Assembly (NCBI GenBank): GCA_028820945.1
Contig: JAPPHW010000452.1
Coordinates: 1-7,671 of the forward strand
Direction of reading: 5' to 3'
Length of the DNA: 7,671 bases
Source: Defluviicoccus sp.
GTDB lineage: Bacteria; Pseudomonadota; Alphaproteobacteria; MPNO01
A program made the translations under genes and the position numbers. This document shows positions 1 to 6,696 of this stretch, in pieces. Under the pieces are notes generated by a model. That model was not told the DNA's origin. It worked only from the letters and a program-made list of their open reading frames with translations, and did not search any database. Every line of letters begins with the position of its first letter. The stretch's first letter is position 1.

Positions 1-61
1 CGGGCTCGAGGGCTACGGGATCAGGATCGTCGGGCACCGGCCGATCGAGCCGGTCGTTTAG
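1..61 (+). CDS. ribBA: C-terminal end of GTP cyclohydrolase II (RibA, or the RibA half of a RibBA-type protein), partial
   Basis: Only the last 19 codons are in the window, read in the frame starting at base 2 and ending at TAG 59-61. The visible tail contains GLEGYGIRIVGHRP. The LEGYG(L/I)xIV block is the usual ending of GTP cyclohydrolase II, the enzyme that opens GTP to give the pyrimidine precursor of riboflavin. The next gene, 12 nt downstream, is ribH, which supports a riboflavin operon. In alphaproteobacteria this domain is often fused to a RibB (DHBP synthase) domain, sometimes in a degenerate form. The fragment cannot show whether the protein is RibA alone or a RibBA fusion, so the symbol is provisional. 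The family call is fairly safe because both tail and context agree. Confidence 0.75.
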   Translation, partial: GLEGYGIRIVGHRPIEPVV

Positions 62-73
62 CGGGGAGCGGGC

Positions 74-529
74 ATGGCGTCGCATGTGATGATCGTCGAG
101 GCGCGGTTTTACGATGAAATCGCGGACGCGCTCTTCGAGGGAGCGACGGCGGCGCTCGACGCCGCGGGCGCGACCTACGAGCGGTTCTCCGTGCCCGGGG
201 CGTTCGAGATCCCGGCCTCGATCGGCTATGCGGCGCGCGCGATGGAGGGGCCGAATCCGGCCTATCGGTTCGACGGGTTCGTGGCGCTCGGCTGCGTCAT
301 TCGCGGACAGACGACGCATTACGACTATGTCTGTACCGAGAGCGCGCGCGGGCTCCAGGACCTCGCCTTGCAGCGCGGACTCGCCATCGGCTACGGCATT
401 CTCACGTGCGAAAACGGCGAGCAGGCGATGCACCGGGCGAGACGCGACGAGGCCGATCGCGGCGGCGCGGCGGCACGCGCCTGCCTCGCCATGATCGAGC
501 TCAAGGCGCGACTCGGGCTGGAGGGGTAA
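74..529 (+). CDS. ribH: 6,7-dimethyl-8-ribityllumazine synthase
   Basis: Cytosolic enzyme that condenses 5-amino-6-ribitylamino-uracil with 3,4-dihydroxy-2-butanone 4-phosphate to give lumazine, the penultimate step of riboflavin synthesis. The protein has 151 residues, normal for the family. Visible family blocks are VEARFYDEIADAL (8-20, with the aromatic residue that stacks on the pyrimidine), PGAFEIP (41-47), and ALGCVIRGQTTHYDYV (71-86, holding the phosphate-binding loop and catalytic His82). GILTCENGEQAMHRA (108-122) and a C-terminal helix rich in Ala and Arg follow. The ATG at 74 has a purine-rich GGGGAG five bases upstream, and the N-terminus lines up with the family, so this start is preferred over Met6. 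It lies 12 nt after the riboflavin gene at the left edge and overlaps the nusB start by one base, so it is surely co-transcribed. The usual Lys near the substrate phosphate in the NKG motif is replaced by DRGG (127-131), with Arg a plausible substitute. Nothing suggests inactivity. Confidence 0.96.
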   Translation: MASHVMIVEARFYDEIADALFEGATAALDAAGATYERFSVPGAFEIPASIGYAARAMEGPNPAYRFDGFVALGCVIRGQTTHYDYVCTESARGLQDLALQRGLAIGYGILTCENGEQAMHRARRDEADRGGAAARACLAMIELKARLGLEG

Positions 530-1065
530 TGCCCGCGCGGCGCGCCGGCTCGGACAGGCCGCGACCGGGAAAGGCGGCGCGGCTGAGCGCGGCGCGCCTC
601 GCCGCCGTTCAGGCGCTTTACCAGATGGAGATGACCGGCGCGGCCATCGAGGACGTGCTGGCGGAATTCCTCCGCTATCGCCGGCGCGGCGTCCTCGACC
701 GGAACGAGACCCCGGTCCCGCCCAAGAGCGCTCTCTTTACCGAGATTCTTCGCGGAACGACCGTCAGGCGCGAGGAAATCGAGGACATCCTCCGCGCCGC
801 GCTGAACCCGTCATGGCCGCTCGAACGGATCGAGGTCCTGTTGGCCTGCATCCTCCGCGCGGGCGTCTTCGAGCTCCTCGGCCGTCCGGCGACGCCCGCC
901 CGCGTGGCGGTCTCCGAATATGTCGATCTCGCCGACGCGTTCTACGACGTTGCCGAGAAGGGCATGGCGAATGCCGTGCTCGACAGGGTTGCCCGCCGGC
1001 TGCGCGGCGACGAGTTCACGGAGTCCGGAGGTCCCGCCGGTGCCCGGGCGGCCGCGGCCGGGTGA
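529..1065 (+). CDS. nusB: Transcription antitermination factor NusB
   Basis: All-helical RNA-binding protein that, with NusE/S10, binds boxA of rRNA leaders and supports antitermination and rRNA maturation. The protein is 178 residues, slightly long because of a basic N-terminal extension (about 1-17) and an Ala/Gly-rich tail (about 164-178). The core shows LSAARLAAVQALYQMEMTG (19-37), the signature first helix of alphaproteobacterial NusB. ILRAALNPSWPLERIEVLLACILRAG (87-112, described in part) and VAVSEYVDLADAF (127-139) with FYDVAEKGMANAVLDRVAR (138-156) follow as the canonical C-terminal helices. An in-frame ATG at 406 would add 41 residues, but that stretch is an out-of-frame reading of ribH. 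The ATG at 529 in the TAATG overlap is therefore chosen, implying termination-reinitiation coupling with ribH. Its 3' end contains the Shine-Dalgarno and GTG start of thiL. Confidence 0.96.
   Translation: MPARRAGSDRPRPGKAARLSAARLAAVQALYQMEMTGAAIEDVLAEFLRYRRRGVLDRNETPVPPKSALFTEILRGTTVRREEIEDILRAALNPSWPLERIEVLLACILRAGVFELLGRPATPARVAVSEYVDLADAFYDVAEKGMANAVLDRVARRLRGDEFTESGGPAGARAAAAG
1027..1031 (+). promoter_or_regulatory. Ribosome binding site that fixes the thiL start
   Basis: GGAGG lies inside the nusB coding sequence, 8 nt before GTG 1040. It is the strongest Shine-Dalgarno match in the overlap and decides the thiL start in favour of GTG 1040 over the far-upstream ATG at 920, which would simply read nusB in another frame. 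Confidence 0.7.
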
Positions 1066-2023
1066 GTTCGAGCTCATCCGGGAGCTTTTCGCGCCGCTCG
1101 CGGCGGACGAACCCGGAGCGCTCGGCCTCCTAGACGACGCCGCGCTGATCGCGCCCCGGGCAGGCTTCGAACTCGTCACCGCGATCGACACGATCGTCGA
1201 GGGGGTCCATTTCCTTCCCGCGGATCCGCCTTTCGACATCGCGCGCAAGCTGCTGCGCGTGAACCTGTCGGACCTCGCCGCGATGGGCGCGAGGCCGCGC
1301 GCTTATCTGCTCGGCATCGCCATGCCCGATGCGGTCGATCTCGACTGGCTGCGGGAATTCGCGAATGGCCTTGCGTCGGACCAGGCCGGATTCGGGATAT
1401 CCCTGGCTGGGGGGGATACCACGGCGACGCACGGCCCGGTTTGCCTGTCCCTGACCGCGATCGGCGAGGTCGCGCCGGGCAGGGCGCTGCTGCGCTCCAA
1501 CGCCGCCGCCGGCGAGCACGTCTACGTTTCGGGCACCATCGGCGACGCCGCCCTCGGTCTCCGGGCGCTGCTGGGCGAGGAACTCGGCCTCTCGGAAGAG
1601 GCACGCGAGGCGGTTACCGCCCGTTACCGCGTGCCGGAGCCGCGCCTGTCCCTCGGCATGGCGCTTCCCGCCTCCGCCGCCGTCGACGTGTCCGACGGGC
1701 TGATCGCGGATATCGGGCATATCTGCGCGGCGTCCCGTCTGGGCGCCCGAATCGAGGCATCGCGGATTCCCCTGTCCGGCCCGTCCCGGTCCGCCTTGAA
1801 TCGTGGCGCGGTCGGGATCGTCGACCTTGCGACCGGCGGCGACGATTACGAGCTCGCCTTCACCGCCCCCGCGGATCGCAGCGACGCCATCCGCGCGGCG
1901 GCGGCGAAGGCGCGCGTTCCGGTCGTACGGATCGGCACGATGACGGAAGGTTCGGGTGTGTCGGTGGTCGACGAATCGGGCGTCCCCGTCCGCATCGACA
2001 ACGCCGGCTATCGCCATTTCTAG
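1040..2023 (+). CDS. thiL: Thiamine-monophosphate kinase
   Basis: Phosphorylates thiamine monophosphate with ATP to the active cofactor thiamine diphosphate, in the cytosol. With the GTG start the protein is 327 residues, typical of ThiL (PurM/AIR synthase-like fold). Motifs in order: LLDDAAL (30-36, Mg-ATP Asp pair), DTIVEGVHF (50-58), KLLRVNLSDLAAMGA (70-84, substrate and dimer-interface region), GGDTT (124-128), VSGTIGDAALGL (163-174), VDVSDGL (215-221, metal ligand) and GGDDYELAFT (266-275). These are all the expected metal and nucleotide motifs, so the enzyme looks active. The start is supported by GGAGG 8 nt upstream. It overlaps nusB by 26 nt, so translation is probably coupled. No thiamine riboswitch is visible before it, fitting its place inside a longer operon. 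Gene order ribH-nusB-thiL is common in proteobacteria. Confidence 0.96.
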   Translation: MPGRPRPGEFELIRELFAPLAADEPGALGLLDDAALIAPRAGFELVTAIDTIVEGVHFLPADPPFDIARKLLRVNLSDLAAMGARPRAYLLGIAMPDAVDLDWLREFANGLASDQAGFGISLAGGDTTATHGPVCLSLTAIGEVAPGRALLRSNAAAGEHVYVSGTIGDAALGLRALLGEELGLSEEAREAVTARYRVPEPRLSLGMALPASAAVDVSDGLIADIGHICAASRLGARIEASRIPLSGPSRSALNRGAVGIVDLATGGDDYELAFTAPADRSDAIRAAAAKARVPVVRIGTMTEGSGVSVVDESGVPVRIDNAGYRHF

Positions 2024-2076
2024 AAGCGGTTCGCGACGCGGTTTCGACTCCGCGCCCGATTGGTTAGTTTGGCGCG

Positions 2077-3270
2077 GTGAAGTTCTTCTCCGGCATCAAT
2101 CGCAACGTGGCGCTGCTGGCGCTTTGCCAGGCGCTGATGATGACCACCACGTCGGCGATCATCGCCTCGGCGGCGCTCATCGGCTATGCGCTCGCGGAGG
2201 ACAAGGCGCTCGCCACCGTTCCCGTGGCATTTCAGTTCATCGCGACGATGCTGACCTCGATCCCGGCATCGCTCTACATGCGCCGGGTGGGGCGGCGCAT
2301 GGGATTCATCACGGGCGCCGCGATCGGCGGTGCCGGCGGGACGATCGCCACGGTGGCGATCGTGATCGGGTCGTTCTGGCTGTTCGCCGCCGGCGTCGCG
2401 CTCATCGGATCGCTCCTCGCCTTCGGCCAGTTCTTCCGCTTCGCGGCCGCCGATACCGCCGGTCCCGATATGCGCGGCCGCGCGATCTCGCTGGTCCTGC
2501 TCGGCGGCGTGGTCGCCGCCTTCACCGGCCCCAACCTGGCGCGATTGACCAAGGATTTGTTCGATCCGCTGGCGTTTGTCGGCACCTTCGCCGCGGTCGT
2601 CCTGATCTACGTCGTTATGGCACTCGTGCTCTCCTTCCTCACGATCCCCCCGATGAGCGAAGCGGACAGGCGCGGACCGCAGCGTCCGCTGCTCGAAATC
2701 CTCGGCCAGACCAAATGCATCGTCGCCATTTTCGGCGCGGTATCCGGCTATGGGGTCATGACGTTCGTGATGACCGTGACGCCGCTCGCGATGGCCGACT
2801 GCGGATTCTCCTTCGGCGATTCGGCGACGGTGATCCAGTGGCACATCATCGGGATGTTCCTGCCGTCCTTCTTCACCGGCCACCTGGTCGCCCGTTACGG
2901 CGCCACCAACATCATGATCGTCGGCGGACTGCTCCAGGCGCTGTGCGTGGCGATCAACCTGGCCGGCATCGAATACCTCAACTTCGTGAGCGCGCTGATC
3001 CTGCTGGGCGTGGGATGGAACTTCCTGTTCATCGGAGGCACGACCCTGCTGACCGAATGCTACCGCCCCGCCGAGATGGCCAAGACCCAGGGTTTCAACG
3101 ATTTCTGTATCTGGGGCTTCGTCGCCGTGGGCGCGGTGCTATCGGGCGCGTCGAACCATCACTTCGGATGGGCGATCGTGAACGCGGTGACGGTTCCGCT
3201 GATCGCGATGGCGCTGATCGCCGCGGTCTGGCTCCGGTTCGATCTCGCGCGGAGCCGGGCGACGGCCTGA
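2077..3270 (+). CDS. Major facilitator superfamily transporter, substrate unknown
   Basis: A 397-residue inner-membrane protein with about twelve hydrophobic segments: near 11-38, 46-68, 76-99, 102-122, 138-155, 166-190, 213-235, 250-270, 278-298, 302-325, 343-362 and 366-386. A hydrophilic central loop (191-210, SEADRRGPQRP) separates the two halves, as in MFS proteins. The loop after helix 2 reads MRRVGRRMG, a degenerate form of MFS motif A, and its counterpart in the second half is HLVARYGATN. Conserved-looking stretches include GPDMRGRAISLVLLGG (129-144) and LTECYRPAEMAKTQGFNDF (325-343). GTG 2077 is the only start in frame upstream of the first helix, because TAG stands in frame at 2065. 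It has no clear Shine-Dalgarno, suggesting weak translation or coupling to thiL 53 nt upstream. The neighbours (riboflavin and thiamine synthesis, then hppA) invite a vitamin or cofactor role, but no residue seen proves a substrate. Confidence 0.88.
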   Translation: MKFFSGINRNVALLALCQALMMTTTSAIIASAALIGYALAEDKALATVPVAFQFIATMLTSIPASLYMRRVGRRMGFITGAAIGGAGGTIATVAIVIGSFWLFAAGVALIGSLLAFGQFFRFAAADTAGPDMRGRAISLVLLGGVVAAFTGPNLARLTKDLFDPLAFVGTFAAVVLIYVVMALVLSFLTIPPMSEADRRGPQRPLLEILGQTKCIVAIFGAVSGYGVMTFVMTVTPLAMADCGFSFGDSATVIQWHIIGMFLPSFFTGHLVARYGATNIMIVGGLLQALCVAINLAGIEYLNFVSALILLGVGWNFLFIGGTTLLTECYRPAEMAKTQGFNDFCIWGFVAVGAVLSGASNHHFGWAIVNAVTVPLIAMALIAAVWLRFDLARSRATA

Positions 3271-3272
3271 AC

Positions 3273-3289
3273 GCGCCGGTAAAGGGCGC
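3273..3289 (+). terminator. Small GC-rich hairpin after the MFS gene, possible weak terminator
   Basis: GCGCC (3273-3277) pairs with GGCGC (3285-3289) around a 7-nt loop, just 2 nt after the MFS stop codon. The stem is only 5 bp and is followed by ATAATGTT rather than a U-run. It may attenuate read-through into hppA or be chance in GC-rich DNA. Confidence 0.25.
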
Positions 3290-3295
3290 ATAATG

Positions 3296-3324
3296 TTGCC
3301 TTGCGAGATGAGTTCTGGCATGTT
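3296..3324 (+). promoter_or_regulatory. Candidate sigma-70-type promoter for hppA
   Basis: TTGCCT (3296-3301) and CATGTT (3319-3324) are separated by 17 nt, with a TG one base before the -10 box (3316-3317), as in extended -10 promoters. The match is moderate: four of six at -35 and three of six at -10. If used, the hppA leader would be about 95 nt. The 157-nt gap between the MFS gene and hppA, much larger than the other plus-strand gaps nearby, makes a promoter here likely, though the exact boxes are uncertain. Confidence 0.33.
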
Positions 3325-3427
3325 CCGCGCGCTCGCCTGAGCCCTACCCGCCAATGGCAATCGGCTCTGCGCTCAAGACCGCGCGTTCGGCGCTGCCCGT
3401 CTCGAAAAGCTGAAGGATTCTGGAAGC

Positions 3428-5533
3428 ATGATGGCAACCTATTGGATCGTCATCGCCTGCGGCGTGCTGGCGATCCTCTACGGACTCTATGCGGTTCGAT
3501 CGATCCTCGCCGCGAGTCCCGGCACGGAACGCATGGTGGAGATCGCGGAGGCGATCCAGGAAGGCGCGCGCGCCTATCTCAACCGCCAGTATTTGACCAT
3601 CGGCATCGTCGGCATCGTGGTGGGCGTCATTCTCGGCCTGCTTCTCGACGTCTTCGTCGGGCTCGGCTTCTTCGTAGGCGCGATCCTGTCCGGGGTCGCC
3701 GGCTATATCGGCATGAACGTTTCGGTCCGCGCCAATGTCAGGACCGCGAACGCGGCCAGGACCGGCGGCATCAAGCCCGCGCTCGACGTCGCCTTCAAGT
3801 CGGGCGCGGTGACCGGGATGCTGGTCGTCGGGCTCGGCCTGCTCGGCGTCGTGGTCTACTACGTGATCCTGCGCGGCGTACACGACCCGTCCGATCCGGC
3901 AGGGCTGCGCCACATTCTGGAAGCCCTGGTGGCGCTCGGTTTCGGCGCTTCCCTGATCTCGATCTTCGCGCGTCTGGGCGGCGGCATCTTCACCAAGGGC
4001 GCCGACGTGGGCGCCGACCTCGTCGGCAAGATCGAGGCCGGCATTCCCGAGGACGATCCCCGCAACGCGGGCGTCATCGCCGACAACGTCGGCGACAATG
4101 TCGGCGACTGCGCCGGCATGGCGGCCGACCTGTTCGAGACCTATGCCGTGACCGTGGTGGCGACGATGCTGCTCGGCGCGATCTTCTTCACCGGCGCGAT
4201 GCAGGAAACGATGATGGCTTTGCCGCTCGTCATCGGGGCGGTCTGCATCATCGGCTCGGTGATCGGGACCTTCTTCGTGCGGCTCGGCGCGAGCAACAAC
4301 GTCATGGCGGCGCTCTACAAAGGGTTCGTGGCCGCGGCGCTGATCTCGGCCGTCCTGATCGCGCTCGCGATCTACCTCATCTTCGGGAGCTTCTCCGCCG
4401 AGATAGCGCTCGCCGGCGACAAGATCGCGCCGCGGCACCTGCTCTATTGCGGGCTCGTGGGGCTGGCGGTCACCGGGCTGCTGGTATGGATCACGGAGTA
4501 TTACACCTCGACCGCCTACCGGCCCGTCCGGAGCGTCGCCAAGGCGTCCGAGACCGGGCACGCGACCAACGTGATCCAGGGGCTCGCGGTTTCGCTCGAA
4601 GCGACCGCGCTGCCGGTGATCGTAATCTGCGCCGGCATTATCTTGTCCTACTTCGCGGCGGGGCTCTACGGCATCGCGATCGCGGCCACGACCATGCTCG
4701 CGCTCGCCGGCATGGTGGTCGCGCTCGACGCCTACGGGCCGGTGACCGACAATGCCGGCGGCATCGCGGAGATGGCGGACCTGCCCGACGACGTCCGCAA
4801 GCACACCGATCTCCTGGACGCGGTCGGCAACACCACAAAGGCGGTCACCAAGGGCTACGCCATCGGCTCCGCCGGTCTCGCGGCGCTGGTCCTGTTCGCG
4901 GCCTACACCCAGGATCTCCAGTACTATTTCCCGGAGCTCGGCAAGAGCATCTCCTTCCAGCTCGCCGATCCGTATGTCGTGATCGGGTTGTTTATCGGCG
5001 GGCTCCTGCCCTATCTGTTCGGCGCTCTCGGCATGATGGCTGTCGGCCGCGCCGGGGCGCAGGTGGTCGTCGAGGTCAGGCGGCAGTTCCGCGAGATCCC
5101 GGGGATCATGGACGGCACCAGCCGGCCGGAATACGGCCGCGCGGTCGACCTCCTCACCCGCGCCGCGATCCGCGAGATGATCGTCCCGTCCATGCTGCCG
5201 GTGCTCGCGCCGATCGTGACCTATTTCGTGATGTCCTGGATCGGCGGTCCCGCGGCCGGGTTCACCACACTGGGCGCGATGCTGCTCGGCACCATCGTCA
5301 CCGGCATCTTCGTCGCGATCTCGATGACCTCGGGCGGCGGCGCCTGGGACAACGCCAAGAAATACATCGAGGACGGCAACCACGGCGGCAAGGGATCGGA
5401 TGCCCACATGGCCGCGGTGACCGGCGATACCGTGGGCGATCCCTACAAGGATACCGCCGGGCCCGCGGTCAACCCGATGATCAAGATCATCAACATCGTG
5501 GCGCTGCTGCTGCTCGCGGTGCTTGCCGCCTGA
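3428..5533 (+). CDS. hppA: Membrane-bound proton-pumping pyrophosphatase, K+-independent type
   Basis: Integral inner-membrane enzyme that couples hydrolysis of pyrophosphate to proton export; no partner subunit is needed. It has 701 residues, within the range for bacterial enzymes, and many hydrophobic helices predict the usual sixteen-helix fold. Catalytic blocks are complete: [11 protein letters not shown] (193-203), [20 protein letters not shown] (208-227), LFETY (235-239, Glu237 in the ion gate helix), [20 protein letters not shown] (434-453), [17 protein letters not shown] (466-482), and near the C-terminus [14 protein letters not shown] (637-650) with [18 protein letters not shown] (666-683). 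Lys471 and Thr474 replace the Ala and Gly of K+-dependent enzymes, the known signature of the K+-independent H+-pumping group. ATG 3428 is followed directly by ATG 3431; AAGGA at 3413-3417 lies 10 nt upstream of the first. It sits alone between a 157-nt leader and a strong hairpin, suggesting its own transcription unit. Confidence 0.97.
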   Translation: MMATYWIVIACGVLAILYGLYAVRSILAASPGTERMVEIAEAIQEGARAYLNRQYLTIGIVGIVVGVILGLLLDVFVGLGFFVGAILSGVAGYIGMNVSVRANVRTANAARTGGIKPALDVAFKSGAVTGMLVVGLGLLGVVVYYVILRGVHDPSDPAGLRHILEALVALGFGASLISIFARLGGGIFTKGADVGADLVGKIEAGIPEDDPRNAGVIADNVGDNVGDCAGMAADLFETYAVTVVATMLLGAIFFTGAMQETMMALPLVIGAVCIIGSVIGTFFVRLGASNNVMAALYKGFVAAALISAVLIALAIYLIFGSFSAEIALAGDKIAPRHLLYCGLVGLAVTGLLVWITEYYTSTAYRPVRSVAKASETGHATNVIQGLAVSLEATALPVIVICAGIILSYFAAGLYGIAIAATTMLALAGMVVALDAYGPVTDNAGGIAEMADLPDDVRKHTDLLDAVGNTTKAVTKGYAIGSAGLAALVLFAAYTQDLQYYFPELGKSISFQLADPYVVIGLFIGGLLPYLFGALGMMAVGRAGAQVVVEVRRQFREIPGIMDGTSRPEYGRAVDLLTRAAIREMIVPSMLPVLAPIVTYFVMSWIGGPAAGFTTLGAMLLGTIVTGIFVAISMTSGGGAWDNAKKYIEDGNHGGKGSDAHMAAVTGDTVGDPYKDTAGPAVNPMIKIINIVALLLLAVLAA

Positions 5534-5550
5534 CGCGGCGGCGCGCCGCG
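5534..5550. terminator. Perfect GC hairpin between convergent hppA and bamE-like genes
   Basis: CGCGGCG (5534-5540) and CGCCGCG (5544-5550) form a perfect 7-bp stem with a 3-nt loop directly after the hppA stop codon. The 27-nt convergent gap is otherwise too short for two separate terminators, so one bidirectional hairpin is plausible. Neither side has a proper U-run (GGTCCGGGCTT on the plus side), so it may act with Rho or only protect the 3' end. Confidence 0.5.
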
Positions 5551-5560
5551 GTCCGGGCTT

Positions 5561-6022
5561 CTACCGCTCGGTGTTGGGCGTGAACCGGCCGATATTGCCG
5601 ATCAGCTGCTCGATGATCGTGAACTCGTTGCCCTCGGTGGGCGTCACGCGATCCACGGGGTCGGGTTTGGCGAACTGCGTGGCGTCGATCGCGTTGACTT
5701 CGCTGACCCGCCCGTCCGCGCCGAAACGGATTTCGACAACCCGATGTTCGAGCACTTCCGGTTTGAGGAAAGCAACGGTCCTGGTGCGCTTCCCGATATA
5801 GTACCAGACATCGTTTTCCTCGAACGCACCCACGGCGGACGGGCTTCCGAGGGTCTCCTTCACCTGTTCCCGGGTCTGCTTTCCGGGCGCGATCTTTTCC
5901 ATCGACTCGGCGAGCGGGATGTTGCCGTTATTGTCCTGGATCGGCGAGCAGGCCAGAAGGAGCGCCGCGGCGGCGGCCACGACGCCGGGGACCGGGCAAC
6001 GAATATGAAATCTGGCGTGCAT
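5561..6022 (-). CDS. bamE: Outer membrane protein assembly lipoprotein, BamE/SmpA/OmlA family
   Basis: Small lipoprotein of the outer membrane, expected on the periplasmic face as accessory subunit of the BAM complex that folds beta-barrel proteins. The protein has 153 residues. The N-terminus is a type II signal: basic start, hydrophobic VVAAAAALLLA (14-24) and lipobox LLAC with Cys25; Ser at +2 favours outer-membrane sorting. The SmpA/OmlA domain runs about 37-118, with IAPGKQTREQVKETLGSPS (44-62) as the helix-turn region and VWYYIGKRT (72-80) and VVEIRFGADGRVSEV (95-109) as the strands. The C-terminal tail (about 119-153) is longer than in the E. coli protein, as is usual in alphaproteobacteria. 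It is convergent with hppA and divergent from the cytochrome chaperone. The symbol is by family; the domain is also seen in other small lipoproteins, so BAM membership is inferred. Confidence 0.88.
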   Translation of the reverse strand: MHARFHIRCPVPGVVAAAAALLLACSPIQDNNGNIPLAESMEKIAPGKQTREQVKETLGSPSAVGAFEENDVWYYIGKRTRTVAFLKPEVLEHRVVEIRFGADGRVSEVNAIDATQFAKPDPVDRVTPTEGNEFTIIEQLIGNIGRFTPNTER

Positions 6023-6079
6023 CGATTTCGGGGTCCGCCGTTCTCCGGCCAGCCGGTACTGTCCGCTGGACCTCCGTCA

Positions 6080-6108
6080 GAGATTGCATCAAGTTCCCGA
6101 CCTGTCAA
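6080..6108 (-). promoter_or_regulatory. Candidate promoter for the bamE-like gene
   Basis: On the minus strand a perfect TTGACA lies at 6108-6103. After a 17-nt spacer the -10 position (6085-6080) reads AATCTC, a poor match. Alphaproteobacterial promoters often have a good -35 and weak -10, so this is a reasonable candidate, giving a leader of about 50 nt. The 110-nt divergent region 6023-6132 must hold promoters for both directions; no clear plus-strand box pair was found. Confidence 0.42.
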
Positions 6109-6132
6109 TGCGAAGTCCGGAGTCGCCGCGAC

Positions 6133-6684
6133 ATGTTGAAACGTCTGCGCGGCAGGAAGGCGGTTCGCGAGTCGGCCGGGGCGCTCTACGGCGCCGTGGT
6201 GGAGCAGGCCCGAACGCCCGCGTTCTACAGAGACGCCGACGTTCCGGACACGCTGGACGGCCGGTTCGAGCTTATCGCGTTGCACGCGTTCATGGTGCTG
6301 CGCCGGCTGCAGGCGGATCCGGAGCGAACCGGAGTCCTGGCCCAGGCCCTGTTCGATACGATGTTCGACGATATGGACCGCAGCCTCAGGGAGTTGGGGG
6401 CAGGCGACCTCGGCGTGGGACGCCGGGTCAAATTCATGGCGAGTTCGTTCCTGGGACGGGTCAAGGCCTATGAAGAAGGACTCGAAAGCGGGGACGAGGC
6501 GCTCCGGTCCGCTCTCGTCCGCAATCTCTACGGAACGGTCCCGGCGCCCGCCGACGATGCAAGGGCGATGGCGCGCTATACGCGGGACCAGCTCGCGGCG
6601 CTGGAGGCCCAACCGCTGGACGATCTCGTCGCCGGCAGCGTGCGCTTCGATGCCGATGTCGCGCTTCCCGCCGGGACAGGCTGA
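6133..6684 (+). CDS. Ubiquinol-cytochrome c chaperone family protein (CBP3/UQCC1-like)
   Basis: Relative of mitochondrial Cbp3/UQCC1, which assists synthesis and assembly of cytochrome b into the bc1 complex; in alphaproteobacteria the role is inferred from that relation. The protein has 183 residues, largely helical, with no signal peptide or membrane span, so it is probably cytosolic or peripheral on the inner membrane. Family blocks seen: LYGAVVEQARTPAFYRDADV (18-37), PDTLDGRFELIALHAFMVLR (38-57), AQALFDTMFDDMDRSLRELG (70-89), GDLGVGRRVKFMASSFLGRV (91-110) and KAYEEGL (111-117). ATG 6133 has GGAG 10 nt upstream (6119-6122). It is the first gene of a plus-strand series, 12 nt before the YceD gene. 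Its presence suggests that the organism respires through a bc1 complex. Confidence 0.9.
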   Translation: MLKRLRGRKAVRESAGALYGAVVEQARTPAFYRDADVPDTLDGRFELIALHAFMVLRRLQADPERTGVLAQALFDTMFDDMDRSLRELGAGDLGVGRRVKFMASSFLGRVKAYEEGLESGDEALRSALVRNLYGTVPAPADDARAMARYTRDQLAALEAQPLDDLVAGSVRFDADVALPAGTG

Positions 6685-6696
6685 GCGGGGACCGGC

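Noticed and set aside
406..528. 41-codon upstream extension of nusB
   Set aside because: It reads ribH out of frame; the product is Arg/Gly-rich and unlike any NusB N-terminus. The ATG at 529 gives the family start.
920..1039. ATG at 920 as the thiL start
   Set aside because: It would read nusB out of frame for 40 codons. GTG 1040 has a GGAGG site and gives the family's usual length.
2037..2054. Hairpin after thiL as a terminator
   Set aside because: Only 5 bp with an 8-nt loop and no U-run; weaker than expected by chance to stand out in GC-rich DNA.
3289..3294. CATAAT as a -10 box for hppA
   Set aside because: No acceptable -35 element 15-19 nt upstream; the region there is the end of the MFS gene with no TTGACA-like sequence.
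3344..5407. 687-codon open frame on the minus strand across hppA
   Set aside because: Its composition is rich in Asp, Arg and His with no hydrophobic or known domain, as expected when the strong G/C third-position bias of hppA removes stops from the opposite strand. hppA itself has all catalytic motifs.
3301..5583. 760-codon plus-strand frame shifted relative to hppA
   Set aside because: Arg- and Gly-rich low-complexity product lying entirely over hppA; a GC-bias shadow.
6084..6112. Plus-strand promoter TTGCAT with AATGCG for the chaperone gene
   Set aside because: Spacing is 17 nt but the -10 match is poor. Not listed as a feature because nothing else supports it.
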